A DNA stretch of 64,000 nt from Prosapia bicincta (taxonomy: Eukaryota > Arthropoda > Insecta > Hemiptera > Cercopidae). Numbering within the stretch: position 1 is the first letter of the stretch; every line of letters begins with the position of its first letter. Of this stretch, positions 24,180 through 36,665 are shown one piece after another. The translations under genes and the position numbers were made by a program. The notes beneath the pieces are model-generated. The model saw only the letters and a list, made by a program, of their open reading frames with translations. It was not told where the DNA came from and did not search any database. Location of the stretch: assembly GCA_036971475.1 (NCBI GenBank), contig JBAIZL010000002.1, positions 356,451,082 to 356,515,081 on the forward strand. The letters are read 5' to 3'.

Positions 24180-25025
24180 TTAATACTTTATTTCGTCCAA
24201 AATCATGTAGAAGCGCAATCTGTTAGTGACTCAATTAACTACTAAAACAAAACCTAAATTTATAATTATTGCTTAGAAACGGACTTTCTTACAGAACATA
24301 TTATTAGGTTTTTGTTTACAGGTAATTGGGGGACATGTAAGGAAGAAGTGCGATACATCTGTTCCTAAGCATTACGCCTGTGTCAGGACGATTTCGTTAA
24401 CTACTTACGATTTGGATTGTAACTAACCTTATACTTTATTTCGTGCAAAATCATGTAGAAGCGCAATCTGTTAGTGACTCAGTAAACTACTAAAGACAAA
24501 ACCTAAATTTATAATTGTTGCTTAGAAACGGACTTTCTTACAGAACATATTATTAGGTTTTTGTTTACAACCATTGTCTTCCGGTAATTGTGGTGACATG
24601 TAAGGAAGAAGTGCGATACATCTGTTCCTAAGCATTACGCCTGTGTCAGGACGATTTCGTTAGGGTAAAAACGTTTCCACATTTTTTCCCACATTTACAA
24701 CCCTCAATTTTCAGTAAGATTATTTTGAATTATTTATACCAAAATGTGGACTTTTTGTAATTATTACCGCAACTATCCAAGAAATAAAAGCGTTCCGGTT
24801 TCGATACCAGACACGTATAAGTACTTTTTTTAACCGCAAAATAATGTTTTATTTTTTCGACTATAGTACTAAACCTTAGATAGTGTCCCACAATTCTACT
24901 CATGTTTTTAGATATTGTATTTGTACCGAAACTTTCTTTTGTTAAGAAATTCAACGATTGTCCATTATCGTTACTTCTCTTATATTCATATATTCTTACA
25001 TTTTTCAGTTCTCTCCCTTCAATAA
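24180..25025. repeat. Diverged ~570-bp repeat, copies D0 (partial) and D1
   Basis: D0 (24180-24399) and D1 (24425-25025) share GTGACTCA...AAACTACTAA, GCTTAGAAACGGACTTTCTT, GACATGTAAGGAAGAAGTGC and CAGGACGATTTCGTTA. D0 and D1 are very similar to each other and diverged from D2 and D3, so D0/D1 is the youngest duplication. No coding signal. Confidence 0.8.
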
Positions 25026-25329
25026 TCTTATGATATTAATTTGTTTAAAAAACCTTTTGGGTTCAATTTTTTTAAACGAAAAAAGGTTTAAACTAATTCG
25101 GAATATCTGGGAATGTAAAGTGTAAATTTACCAGTCGTTTTATCTTTTATAGAGTAATGCTAAATAGAAAATGTTTTTAAAAAACATTAAAAATATATAT
25201 ATCATGAAAAATATGTACGTGAGATTCGTATTTCATACCCAAAATATTGTATTTACACACACACATGTATGTATGTTTTGTTTGAAATGTACGTTTTCCC
25301 TTTATTTGTCAAGTATTTGTTATATGAGC

Positions 25330-25960
25330 ATGTTTTAAATACTTAATTTGGTGCGACATCGTGCTGAAACGCTATCTGTTGATTAGTGAAACTATCTCTA
25401 GTGATTCAATAAACTACTAAAAACAAAACCAAATTTTAAAATTGTTGCTTAGAAACGGACTTTTTGCCGAATATATTAATAAGTTTCTGTTAACAACCCT
25501 TCTCTTTTTGTAATGGGCGGACATTTACCGAAGAGGAGCGATACACCGTAATTAAGAGTGGTGCCTGTATAAGGATAACTTCGTTAGGTGAAACACGTTC
25601 CACATTTTTCCGCACTACAAAGCTCAGTCTTTGTGTAAGATTATTGGGTTTTTATTTATAACAAAAACCGTACTTTTTGTAATAATTACCGCATTTTACC
25701 AAGCAATAAAAGTGTTTCTGTTTCGATTCCAGACACGTCCAAATACTTTTTTCAGTCCGCAAAAAATGTTAAACCTTTTCCACTTTATTTATAAAACCTA
25801 GTCTCACACAACACGGCACATGGTTTTAAACATTCTATTTAAGCCGAAACTTTTTTTGTGTATGAATTTAACGTTTATATTATCTTCACTTCTCCTATAA
25901 GCATTTGATTGAAACCGTAAGCTCTATATTACCATTCTCTTTTCTTTTGATATTCATATA
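25330..25960. repeat. Diverged ~570-bp repeat, copy D2
   Basis: Shares GTTGCTTAGAAACGGACTTT, TGGGCGGACAT, AGGATAACTTCGTTAGGT and CGATTCCAGACACGT with D1 and D3, at roughly 75-80 percent identity by eye. Flanked to the right by ATAATGTTA triplicate-like repeats near 25970. Confidence 0.75.
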
Positions 25961-26019
25961 ATAATAATGTTACAATGTTATAATGTTATAATAATGTTAT
26001 TTATATAATAATGTTACAT

Positions 26020-27012
26020 TGAAATTTAAAAAAAGAAATATTATAAAGATATTACCATCTCATATATCTTCGAAAGTCTTGTATTTCATACACAGTACAA
26101 TGTATTTATTATATATATTTGTAAAAACTAAGTATTTTTATTAAACCTTTATTGAATATTTAACCTTACTGCTGTTGTACGTGTATGCAACGAGATAACC
26201 CTAAGCTTGGCGAAGTCCTCATACTGAGTATGTATGTCGCGGTAACGCAGCCAGTAGCCCACACTGGTAGTTAACTTATGCAACCAAGGCGAGATGTTTC
26301 TAATTAGGTGCCATTTCACGTCATAGTGATGCTTTAAGTTTGTCACAATTAAGAAAATGTGATCATAAGTCCTCAGAGCAAACTTTATATACTCGTTTCA
26401 CAAAGTTCAAAGAAATATCAAACCTACAAGGCTTCTGTAGAAGTTCGATCAAACTCCACACTTTGTTACAGCGGTTGTCTCGTGGATATAAGACATAAGT
26501 AATATTTGAGCAAGTGATTAATAAATAGCTAAACATCAGCTCACAATCATACTTTATTGTGGTACGCGTCTCGATGTTTCGGGTTTTCCTCATTATCAGT
26601 GAATACACTACACAATGCATTACGTTTTAGTAACACGTGTTGTGTGACGACTGTGCATAGATCCCTATCTCTAATAGTAACTGCGTGATTGTATATCCCC
26701 ACTGTGGTAATGCAGTCAGGTGCAACCATACTGCAGCATTGCATACAAGGCGTAAACGTTGGCAGAAAGCAAGCTATTGCTTTTATACACAGTAGCTGTT
26801 AGATTGTATAGTTTACAATCCAAATTTTCTTTTATCTATAATTGTTTCGAATAAGCTAGAAATAATTATAATATAATTTTCTGTTATAAAGCGGGAATAC
26901 AACCTTTAGATACACACATTAACCAATAAACACACAGAACTGATGAAATATATCGGCTGTGGTCCGATTTAATAGCCCGATATCTAGTGAGCCGTCAGCT
27001 TAGCTCTGCGTA
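26020..27012. repeat. Segment duplicated in tandem in C2, single in C1
   Basis: In C1 one copy is present. In C2 the right part appears at 47925-48205, then the whole at 48206-49225. Reverse frames 26149-26346, 26363-26620 and 26547-26744 are partly kept in C2 but I recognise no protein family in them. Confidence 0.8.
26563..26599 (-). repeat. PLE-type tail motif, C1
   Basis: Reverse strand: CTGATAATGAGG, AAAACCC, GAAACATCGAGACGCGT, then AATAAAG shortly after. Same layout as the motif following the PLE endonuclease remnant at 12420-12460, but a different sequence. The C2 copy is at 48781-48816. No endonuclease reading frame could be read upstream. Confidence 0.5.
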
Positions 27013-27064
27013 CTGATGTGCTTGCTTCGTTTATTCCTGGTGTGTGATTTTTCTGTTCGCCGAA

Positions 27065-27496
27065 ATGGATATTGACGAAATTATTAAGCAACGACTCAAC
27101 ATTATTTTCTTGGTGAACCAATTTTCTTTTCATAAAAACATCTAAGCATTAAGAATTTTTAAGAAGGCCAGAATAGGCCAAGGAAGGCTGCGGCGACCTT
27201 CTATGTTGAATACATTGATCGATTTGCAGTTACAAACTTTTCTCTGTCGGCAAAACTGTGCGAATGTTCATGAAGGAAGTAATTTTGGTGAATTAAAAAC
27301 ACACATAAATCTAAATGCACAGTTACAACCTCTGATAAATCATTTTGGTCATGTCCAAGTTGCAGACACGGATCTGAAGTACATTAGAACTATAAGAATT
27401 TCGTCATTAACTTTTAAATTTTACATTTGTAGAAAAACTGAAAGATTGTTTAACAAAACTCTTTTCAAAAGAAACAAAAGTACTTTTCGTTTATGA
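27065..27496 (+). pseudogene. 144-codon frame with one internal stop, unknown, C1
   Basis: Starts at CGAAATGG (good initiator context) with MDIDEIIKQRLNIIFLVNQF and runs to 27496 with a single TAA at codon 29 (27149-27151). The C2 copy (49279-49715) has the same stop, a 6-bp in-frame deletion and a late 1-bp frameshift. Substitutions include many amino-acid changes, so current constraint is doubtful. It may be a decayed transposon ORF or a host exon. No family recognised. Confidence 0.35.
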
Positions 27497-27714
27497 GACA
27501 GATGTAATTTGATGCAAAGTACAATATATTTATATTGCAAATCTTGTTTTTAAAACTCTAGATACATATATAGGTTTTTATAAATTTTTAGCATATATTA
27601 TTTTAAATATATGTTTCATACCTATTATGTTGTTAATTTTATGTTTCGGTTTTTATGTATGTTTTGTTTATAATTTACTTATGTCGTTTACTTGTCAAGT
27701 ATTTAATATGTGAG

Positions 27715-28290
27715 CAGGGGGCACTATGTTTTAAATACTTAATTTGGTGTGATATCGTGTTGAAACGCTATCTATTAGTGATTAAATAAACTAATAAGAA
27801 AAAAACCAAAATTTAAATTTGTTACTTAGAAACGGACTTTTTACAGAGCATATTAGGCCTATTAGGTTTTTGTTACCAACCCTTGTCCTCCTGTAATTGG
27901 CGGACATGTACGAAAGAGGAGCAATATGTATGTCTCTAAGCGTGACGACTGTGTAAGGATGTCTTCGTTAGGTTGAAAACGTTCCAAATTTTTCCGCGCT
28001 ACAAACCTCAATGTTTGTAACTGATTATTGCGTTTATATTTAAAACGAAACTGTACTTTTTGCAGTTATCACCGATGTTAACCACTAACTTATAGCCTCC
28101 CTGTTTCGATTCCAGGGAATTCCACATTTTGTTCTGGCTACTACATAATGTTATATTTTTCCGATTTTGAAACAAATAACTTGAATAGTGTCCCACAACA
28201 TTATGCTTATTTTAAAACTTGTTTTGAAATAATTTCAACGATTGAGTCATTTTTTGCGTCATTTTTAATCATATAATCTTACATTTTTCA
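27715..28290. repeat. Diverged ~570-bp repeat, copy D3 in C1
   Basis: Homologous to D1 and D2 from TACTTAATTTGGTGTGATAT through AAACGGACTTTTTACAG, TGGCGGACATGTACG, CTTCGTTAGGTTGAAAACGT and GTGTCCCACAACATT. The C2 counterpart 49945-50505 is much closer to D3 than to D1 or D2, so the D copies predate the large array. Confidence 0.8.
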
Positions 28291-28984
28291 TCTCTTTTGT
28301 TTTTGAAAAAAAAATTTTTTAGCTCCTGGTTTATAAACGAAGTAAAGATTTTTAAATGATCTGGACATTAAAAACTTACTCTTTACACTCCCACACATTC
28401 GCATTTATTTTATACATTTCATGATGATGAATAATATAAGGTACTTGTACATTTTAAAGAACCAGCCCAAGACCCGGTAGGTAGTGGGGATGGACACTGC
28501 AACTTGGGTAAAACACCTCAGGACTCCATGGGATGAGTGGCCAAGGATTTATTGTATGTTGCTATCTGTCTATTTACTTTTATACAACTTTACACTGCTT
28601 CCTTCATCTATTTATAAACATCCACAGCTGAAGTGATTTTTAGACTAAATTTTCTTGGGATTTGAACCAAAACGTTTACCTGTTCTCAGTAGGAACTATT
28701 AAGGGCTTCTAGACATTCTAATCAAACCAAAATACTGCAATAATTTCAAAACATTGTTGAAGGGTTGTATGCTTGAATGTTCAAGTTATGCTGATTTTAT
28801 TTGTATTATGCACAACTGTGACAAACTACTTAGCCCGTAGTTATTCACGTTATTGTTTTTATAAATCTTGTCTTTAATAGAATTTGGTAATTGTACATAG
28901 CAGCAGAAATTTTCTACAAAACGATTTCTTATTTTGTAATTTCTTATAGCAAACGATTTTTTAAAAGGGCTTCATATTTTTTGT
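28291..28984. other. C1 spacer, shortened against C2
   Basis: Matches C2 50,505-51,980 but lacks two C2 stretches (about 50,577-50,722 and 50,782-51,417). Contains no recognisable feature. Confidence 0.5.
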
Positions 28985-29036
28985 AAGTTGGGAATAATTG
29001 TTTATGTTAATAGAACTTTTAGTGGAAACCATCATT

Positions 29037-29040
<4 letters not shown>

Positions 29041-29126
<86 letters not shown>
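29041..29126. repeat. (CT)n(AT)n microsatellite, C1
   Basis: About 15 CT then about 28 AT units. The C2 counterpart (about 52022-52056) is much shorter. Confidence 0.95.
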
Positions 29127-29130
<4 letters not shown>

Positions 29131-29529
29131 CACATACACATATATGTACACGAAGATAATAGGTTATAATAGGAAGTCATCTGGAATGTAAAGAATGGTT
29201 TGGTAAAACTGAATAAATACAAAAGATATCACTACAAAACCTTATTTACAGCGTTACAGTACCTTAAATTACTTTTCTATAAAGTAAACGTAGGCGTGTA
29301 GGCCAGTGGTTACCAACAAATTGTTTCCAAGGACCCAATGAGGGCATCTGTCGTTACATTGACAAAGGCCCCTCAAATTCTCAAACTTAAATTGTACAAT
29401 ACACGCATAGTAATTTGAGTTATATATTATATATTGGTAGGTTATTTATGGTTTACCTACCCACTTACTTTAAGGCGGAAGCTGTTCTTACATTTGAAAA
29501 GTTACTTTGATGTTATTACATGTTTATTA

Positions 29530-29640
29530 AAAGTACATTTAAGAAGTTTATTGAGCATGGTAATGTTACGGTTCGAGTTGACAATGGGACACATCTCCCG
29601 AAACGTCTGCCCTCAATAAATACAATTAAGTGCTACTATA
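29530..29640. repeat. Tail-motif repeat (CCGTCCTCAACA family), C1
   Basis: TTTATTGAGC and GCCCTCAATAAA form short inverted arms around GTTGACAATGGGACACATCT and CCCGAAACGTC. The GGGA/TCCC stem precedes GAAAC. Followed by TTAAGTGCTACTATAGG. A partner at 52430 in C2 lacks most of the left part. Confidence 0.6.
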
Positions 29641-30145
29641 GGTAAGTTTGTATATAATTACAAGTGGTTAGCATTAATATATTGTTTGGAGTAAGGAGTT
29701 AATGAAGTAAACACAAGAATCAAATCTAGTCAGTTTCAATTGCGACACACATACAAACACTATTGTATAAAAATGTAATAAGAATATTAATAATATTAGT
29801 TAAAATTTATGATTATGTATTTGCAAAATATCAAAACTTGACAATAATGATATCAGTGAGATGACTTGAATCTGTACTTTGAGTTCATGATTTCAAAAAT
29901 CTTAGGTTCCATACCTAAAAATTTTACTCTTGAAATCATACTGCATATCAAGCCGAATCCTATTTTTATTTTCATGAAGTACGTAGTTAAGGATACCTGT
30001 TCGAATGGGTAACGTCAAAAACAAAATTAGAAAACAATATTATTAACATAGGAATTACAAACTGTTACATGTTTAATTGCACAATTCATGCTAATGAAAC
30101 ATTCTAACCAATACTGCAGTTACAATCACTGTAAAACGTTTTCTT

Positions 30146-30620
30146 TTTTCGTATTTGAGTATTTATTTAACGATAATCTGTGCGAGTGTGAACATGATTA
30201 GTAACTAAACGTATGTCCGATGGGGGTACATTTGGCTCTGGTGGTAGACAAGGCGGGTCTCTAGATCTTACCGTCAGCTCCTATATACTGACATCTTGTG
30301 AAAGGTTACAACCAGCTCTAGAATGCTTGTCTGCACGCTCGTTACAGTCAAAACCTGACTGTCCAGAGATGCAAGGAATCCTAAATTTGGAGTATGGGCT
30401 CTTTGCACCTGACAAAAAATCACATTTTTGTGGTAATGTAGAGGAAATAACATGCAATTTCAGTGGCATGAAAAACGGTTGCCACTTTGTTGTCAATGTG
30501 ATTTCCGTGTAAACCACTGGCACGACTTTCGAACTAAACTCTCTCAAGGCAAATCTGTCAGTGTAAACGTGAGAACATCCAGTAGCAGTGTAGTTGTTAG
30601 TTAGCATTTATAATGCAGAT
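30146..30620 (-). pseudogene. LINE-type RNase H remnant, internally deleted, C1 only
   Basis: The reverse frame 30281-30607 (108 codons) reads HVYTDRFALREF near its start, resembling the VYTDGSA beginning of LINE RNase H domains, and CNERADKHSRAGCNLSQ near its end, resembling the GNERADxLAxxG end. The middle of the domain is missing and the glycine of TDG and several key residues are changed. The 3' flank (GTTGTTAG..GCATTTATAATG) resembles that of the B-block LINE at 7520. C2 has unrelated sequence here (52,990-53,130). Confidence 0.6.
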
Positions 30621-31374
30621 GAGCTCCAGGTTTTAGTAGTTTATTTTGAATATAAAGACGGACATTGGCAATTCTATACGTTTTTCAAAAGCTTTCGACC
30701 CTATAAAAATTCAATAATAACTAAATATGTAAATATAAAAGGGAAAACATATTTATATTACAGTACTTAATTAAATCGTACAACAATTAAACAAACGCTT
30801 TATTTATATTACAATGGTTTCTTAAGGACATATTGAATCATATTTTCTTAGTTTAAAGCAAAAAAATGAAACTTAAAATCGTTTGTAGACTGTATAACTT
30901 TTAATCAACTTATTTAACCTAACTTTGCCTATATCGCTATATATTCGTGGCCTCTAGACGGTATATCCCGTCAATTACGAATAAACCACTATTAGGCTCG
31001 AATTGCACTGTATATATATATATAGATGTATGACATCGACATATAACCGGGCGCAGGATAGTCGAACTAGAATATTTTGTACTTAAATAGTAAATGCGTT
31101 TAAATGTAATGTAGGTAAATATAGTGAAAACCTTTGCTCTCTGTTATGTGCTAAATTTCAAGGTTTCAACTTATTGCCGAAAACGTACATATATTGATTT
31201 TTTATCAAGACTAAGTAATTTATCGCATTGCTAAATAACTATTAAAACTATATAAATGTCCCATAAGTGTACTCTAGAGTTAGTTTATTGTTTGGTCGTG
31301 TATTTATTTCTATTAGATAAAGTATATGAATCTATTTCACTATATTTTATTTACAAATGGATACTATATTTATG
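30621..31374. other. C1 spacer between R1 and R2
   Basis: AT-rich sequence shared with 53,130-53,935 in C2. At the site equivalent to the C2 (TA)n(GA)n tract, C1 has only (TA)6 near 31012. No gene seen. Confidence 0.5.
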
Positions 31375-32290
31375 TATAATAATTGTTTATGGTAAGAGCA
31401 CTGTTAGTGGAACCCATTATTCTCTCTCTCTCTCTCCCCCCCCCCTCCAATATAGACACATATATGCACATGAATGTCATAGGTCATCTGGAATGTAATT
31501 AAAGGTTTGCTATAACTGAATAAATACAAAAGATATCACTAGAAAACCTTATTTCCAGCATTATAGTACCTTAAAATACTTTTCTATAATGTAAACTTGG
31601 GTGTGTGAGCTATTGGTTACAAACAAACGTTTTTCAAGGACTCCCTCGTTATAATGGCAAAAGGCCCCAAAAATTCTTAAACCTAAATTGTAAACCACAC
31701 ACATAATAATATGAGGTATATTTTTTAATTATAAGTTACTTATGGATAGCCCACCCACTTGTTTTAAGGTTAAAACTGTTCTTACATATGAATATTAAAT
31801 TTGATTCTACTGCAAGTTTATTATCAGTACATTCAGAAGTGTTTTGTTTTGATTTAAGTTACAAATTATAAAACTGTCACATGTTAAAGTTAGTAGGTAA
31901 AGGCAAAATTTTATAAACTTATTCATATTAATATTTTGTTTGGAATAAGGAGTTAATGAAGTAAACACAAAAATCAAAGTCTGTTATAATTGCAGCAAAC
32001 AAAGAAAAACCATTAAATAAAAATATATTAGGAATAATGTTATTTCAAATTTATTTTAATGTAAATGGAACAAATCATATCTTAATAATAATTTCACAAA
32101 CATACAAACACTATTGAATAAAAATTTAATAAGAATATTAATAATATTAGTTCAAATTTATGATTAAATATTTGCAAGAAATCAAAACTCTGACGTAATA
32201 CTGCATATCAAGAAGATTTCTATATTTATTTTTCATGAAGTACATAGTTGAGGATGCATGTTCACATCTGTAGGTAGTTTGAAAATGTAG
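31375..32290. repeat. Diverged repeat R2 spanning the C1/B2 unit boundary
   Basis: Partner of R1. The arbitrary unit boundary used here (31732) lies inside it, because that is where unit 0 switches from A to B. A short (CT)n plus C-run at 31418-31447 marks its left part. Confidence 0.75.
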
Positions 32291-34521
32291 TATTACCTTC
32301 ATTGGCTTATTGCTAAGTGTTTTGTAGTCTTTTTGTACTGGCAAAGACAATTCTTGAATGTTCTTGCTATTAAAAAAAATGTTTTAGTGTGTCACAGCCA
32401 CTGCCGGTCAGTTGAAGTAGATCTTGTGCTTCTTTTGAAGGAGAAGCAGAAAGGAGTTCTAATCCAATTCTCATTAGGATCTGGTCCAGAATGTTGATGC
32501 CCACAACGGACATTTTTAAAAATGGAAAAGATTTTGTCTTCTACTTTGAACATATTTATATTGTTACTTTGTAAGCCTAGATTCAAAACCTTCAAATGTT
32601 CAAACACAGCAAAGTAAGTAGTCGCGCAAAGCCAAGAAATGTCTAAGTAAATCTCAATACTTGGTATCAAGAAGGAAGATTCTGACCCCATCCTTAACAC
32701 CAAAAAACCTTTTCAATTCGCCTTCGGGAGAGCCACTTTGCCTCGGTATGAATAAGAAGCGGAGCTTTCTCACTGCCCTATAACAAATAAAACAATCTAG
32801 ATTGCAAAGCATTAATGTAGTTAATACGTCGAACTACTACATTGAGAGTATTATGCAACACTTCAGGAAATCTCTTGGCTACCAAAGCCTCTCGATGAAT
32901 GCAACGGTCGGATACGGCCTCAGTGAATGTGTTAAATATAAATATTCTAATTTCAGTGACGTCTCACTGACCCCTAAGACATTGCCCGCGGAACCATAGC
33001 GGTTAGTTCCAGTTGGGAACCACTGGAGTAGGAACCCGTAACGTGCTTCCACTTTTTCGATGCCTGTGTTTCACTCCTTAGCTGGCAACGAACGAAGCCA
33101 CGTATTTGATTTCTTAATAATTATTAAGAGGTTATGCTCACATTTTGGCAAGGAGTGTGGCCAAAGTTAAAAATCGTGGATTAAACCCGTTCATCTCAAA
33201 AACTGTCGCTATCACTCTTTAAGAGCCTAGAATTGATTTTTCTATCTTGTATTTTGCATTACAGTTAGAGTGATGCAAGTCTATAGATAGTTTATTTGCT
33301 TCTGTCTTTTTGTGTTCATTTTCCTTTACAATATGTTTGGGAAACTTTTCTCCATATGGGAGGGTGTTATGGGTGCCACCATTTTAATTTATTCACCAAA
33401 CTCGTAAGCAACACCACACCGTAAAGAAACTATGCTCATACTGAGGTAGGAGCTGTGAGGCAGATTATATATATACATACATACATATAGCTTGCTTTCA
33501 GTCAGTGCCTGCCGGTCAGACTTACAAGAGTAACAATATGTTATTCTGACACAAATATGTAGACATGCGCCCTTGCGAGGTTATGAGGAAGTAAAGCATC
33601 TATTATAATATAAAATAATATCCTTTAAAAATTTATAGAATTTCTAAAAATAAATAAATCATAACGAATATGTAAATACAATGAGTATACAAATATTAGT
33701 ATCATTTATGCCACCTAAAACCGTACAACAATCAAGAATTAATTTCACTTATATAGTAATGGTTACGTAAAGCTATTTTTCAATATATTTTGTTGGAATA
33801 AGAACAAAAAATATGAAACTTAAAGACGTTTGGAAACTTTGTGGGTATGTGTTAACTAAATTAACGAAATGTCAACTTACAACAAAATACATTCCGATGC
33901 TACCGCCTGTGTGTATCAAGTACGAATACCCTTGGTGGAAGTAACGTTAGGTTATCTGTGGTTGCCGGCATTTACAATTGCTAAAAAAAGCCTAACAAGA
34001 GCCTTATGTAAGCCTATGTTTCGGGTAAATCTTTGGATGTTTCCACCTTATTACCGGAAATGTAGCTGGAGTTTTATTCAATAAAACTAAATAACGCAGT
34101 TTAGTATTTTGTTTCATTTTTTAAAATAAGGTTGAAAACCGTTTACTCTAGTTTTAGTTTAGTAATTGCTTTCATGTAAGTTATTTATTATCCATTAGCA
34201 AAAGCTTTGTATCGATGCACTTGGGCTATTTCACTTTCCCTTCCCATGTAGAACTGTGTTTCCCTCCCTCACAACGGCCTCTTACCTCCCAACATTTCTT
34301 ACTATTCTTATATTCCTTCCTGTATACATTTCATTCCACTGCTTTCTTCCCTTTCATTGATACCTGGCAATTCAAGTCTAGCCTAAAAGAATGTAAAAGT
34401 TGAATGTAAGAAAATATTTCAAACATTTAGTTAGATTTTAACCCTAAAGTATAACGTTTCACAGATATTGCTCATGCAATCATAGATTGTTGTGAGGACT
34501 TTATCGTTGTATTGAAGGGAT

Positions 34522-35255
34522 ACAAGGGCTGGAGATGGCCTGATGGTTAACCGTAACTTTATCGTATAGACAGAGAGGACAGGTGGAGGAATCTGCGAAG
34601 TCCAATCGATGTAAATCTCGTTTTATAAGGCTCATTGAAGCTGTTTAACGTAGAGGGAGACTTCCTTGAAAAGGTATATAACCAGGTTAAGCGTGCTTGT
34701 CTACTTAATCCATTATAAAATAAATCTCTTTTCTGTGTAAAAGTTGGAATATGGTCTCCTTGCATCTTGCGACGGCATCATCTTTCTGAGGTAATAGAGA
34801 GGAAATAGCCTGCAACGCTGAAGTAGAAAAAAAGACCAATTTATTTGTATCGGTGCAAGTTGAAAGTTTTTCTGAGGCATAACAAATGGCTGAAACATTG
34901 CCTTTAAAGTGGTAAACCACCTTGCAAGGTGGATGAAGGCTGTATAGAATCCAGCTCCGCTGGTCTCTACGTGGTAGTTCCGTCCTTGTATATTTGGGTC
35001 CATTCGGGGTCAGGGTAGTTGTTAGCCAGTATTTATAATGTAGTTGGCTTCAAGAGACGGTGCAGTGTTCTACCAGGCAGAACAGGGTTCACAGGAATAT
35101 CTGGCGTCTCCCGAGGGATATGAGGGCATCAAAAGTGCTGTCGACCCCTTGATTGGATGGGGCATCTCCTAAGGAACGAGAGCTATCGGTTGGGACTTAT
35201 TTTGAGTTTAAAGCCGGACATTGGCGGTAAGAGCGGTAACAACATCGCAATAATA
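34522..35255 (-). pseudogene. LINE-type RNase H and C-terminal remnant, copy in B2
   Basis: Second copy of the 7015-7745 remnant. The frame at 34705-34920 keeps VFFSTSALQA and TIFQLL. A longer overlapping reverse frame at 34713-35003 arises from a compensating difference upstream and reads in the wrong register for the RNase H blocks, so it should not be taken as a gene. Confidence 0.65.
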
Positions 35256-36454
35256 AATTATTACATCTAAATAAATGCCATAGATAATTACTTTAAAATT
35301 ATTTGATATCGTGTATTTTTCACCATGGGCCACAGTATTAGATTCGGTTCACTTTATCTAGTTCACTGAATTATATTTTCAAATGACAATTGGGGGGGGG
35401 GTGGTATTGATATACGTTTAGTAGATAGTATTTTTCTAGGTAATGACAACTTAGAAGCTTTTTGTTTCTGACAGTTTTGATGCTTCTATTGGGTGTGAGA
35501 ATAGAGGAACCTTATTACAGATAGAAATCGTAATTTCCCTAATACGCACCATCCTGAATCTTAATCACTTTGGTTTCGCAGATTCTCTTGTCATTCACTT
35601 GAAGGGCGAACATAAAAGTGTAAATACAAAAGTAAATGCTTAAATAGGTTGGTTATTCTCTATATACGGCGAGTTTAAAACTGGTAAACGTTGGATATAA
35701 GAAAGAAATTGTTATTAATTTTGTTTATTATTTAGTCCTAAAATAAATGATTTCAGATATAGTAACCTGCCCCTCATTCTATGGTTCATCCATTGCTTTA
35801 TGGTTTATATTCAGACACTCTACTTTGCGATTTAAAAACTATCCGAAATTCGGATTATTAAATATGGATTTACTGTATGATAAAAAATATTCTTTTAAAA
35901 ATACCTCATATTAATTATATTTAATATTTACATTTATATTTCAGTATAATTTCGTTTGTTATCTTGATAAGTCGTAATGTCTAGTTGAAAAAAATAATAA
36001 TAATTTGTGTCTATGTAGGCCTAAGTGTTTAGAATGACACAACTGATGTTGTATGACTGGTAAAACTCTAGCTTTAATAAAAGGATTTCTTAACTTGCTC
36101 CAGTCACGTGCTGCTTTGGTGCAAAGAAGAGGAAGGAAAAGGGAGGTAATTACTTTTAGGTTATTTTAACTTCAGCTAGAAAAAAGTAATTTAGTAGTTT
36201 TATTAAAATCCACTAATATAATTGAATAGATTTACGGCTTGTTCTACAGTGCTAATACTACAGCAAACCAACACTGTGGCCGTTTGTTGTATTCCGTAAT
36301 GTCGAGCATTTCTCTATGATAAATGTAAATAACTGAACATTTAAAATGAGTAGAAACGAACTAACAAAACGTTCCCTTCAAATTCTCTATGCTTTTCCGT
36401 AATTTTAATTTCGTTAATCACGTAAACAATAGTTTATGACCACCCGTTTTTGAT

Positions 36455-36665
36455 GAAGACATGCTCAGCAATTTGTCAAGCGCATACCCGAGAATAAAGT
36501 TCGTTCCTATTCTCGAGGTGATTCCTCAAGACGATGAATGAGAAGAGCAAGCGGAAATAGTTTATAAAAAATCTGCAATTTTTCTACAAGTGATTCTGCA
36601 CTATTTCCGCTTAAGATTGAAGTGCCTGCGTTCTCTAGGACTCAGTCGTTTTGTAAGTGACTTTT
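36455..36665 (+). pseudogene. Coding-like fragment of unknown origin, copy in B2
   Basis: Same SSAYPRIKFVPILEVIP frame as at 8906 and 56919, with the TGA after the acidic run and the shortened T-run shared with B1. Because B1 and B2 share both lesions and B3 has neither, B1 and B2 appear closer to each other here than to B3. Confidence 0.4.

Larger units (their letters stand above)
28985..30015. repeat. Diverged ~0.9-1 kb repeat R1, C1
   Basis: Same order of segments as R2 (31375-32290, crossing into B2): GTTTATG...AGTGGAA, CT tract, TAGGTCATCTGGAATGT-type segment, AAATACAAAAGATATCACTA, CCACTTACTTTAAGG/CCACTTGTTTTAAGG, GGAGTTAATGAAGTAAACAC and CATATCAAG. Divergence is well above that between units. 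C2 has R1 at 51980-52850 and R2 at 53935-54870; B1 begins inside R2. Confidence 0.8.
22006..31731. repeat. Block C, copy C1 (unit 1)
   Basis: Collinear in pieces with C2 (44639-54341). C1 alone has about 22,590-26,020 (diverged ~570-bp copies and the large palindrome) and 30,146-30,620 (LINE piece). C2 alone has about 44,955-47,025, 47,340-47,925, an extra copy of 26,020-27,012 and 50,782-51,417. No intact gene. Confidence 0.9.

Noticed and set aside
23960..24700. Direct repeats considered as a CRISPR-like or satellite array
   Set aside because: Only two to four diverged long copies with irregular spacing, in a eukaryotic context.
30213..30512. 99-codon forward frame beginning MSDGGTFGSGG
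   Set aside because: It is antisense to the LINE RNase H remnant, which explains its openness and composition; no family match.
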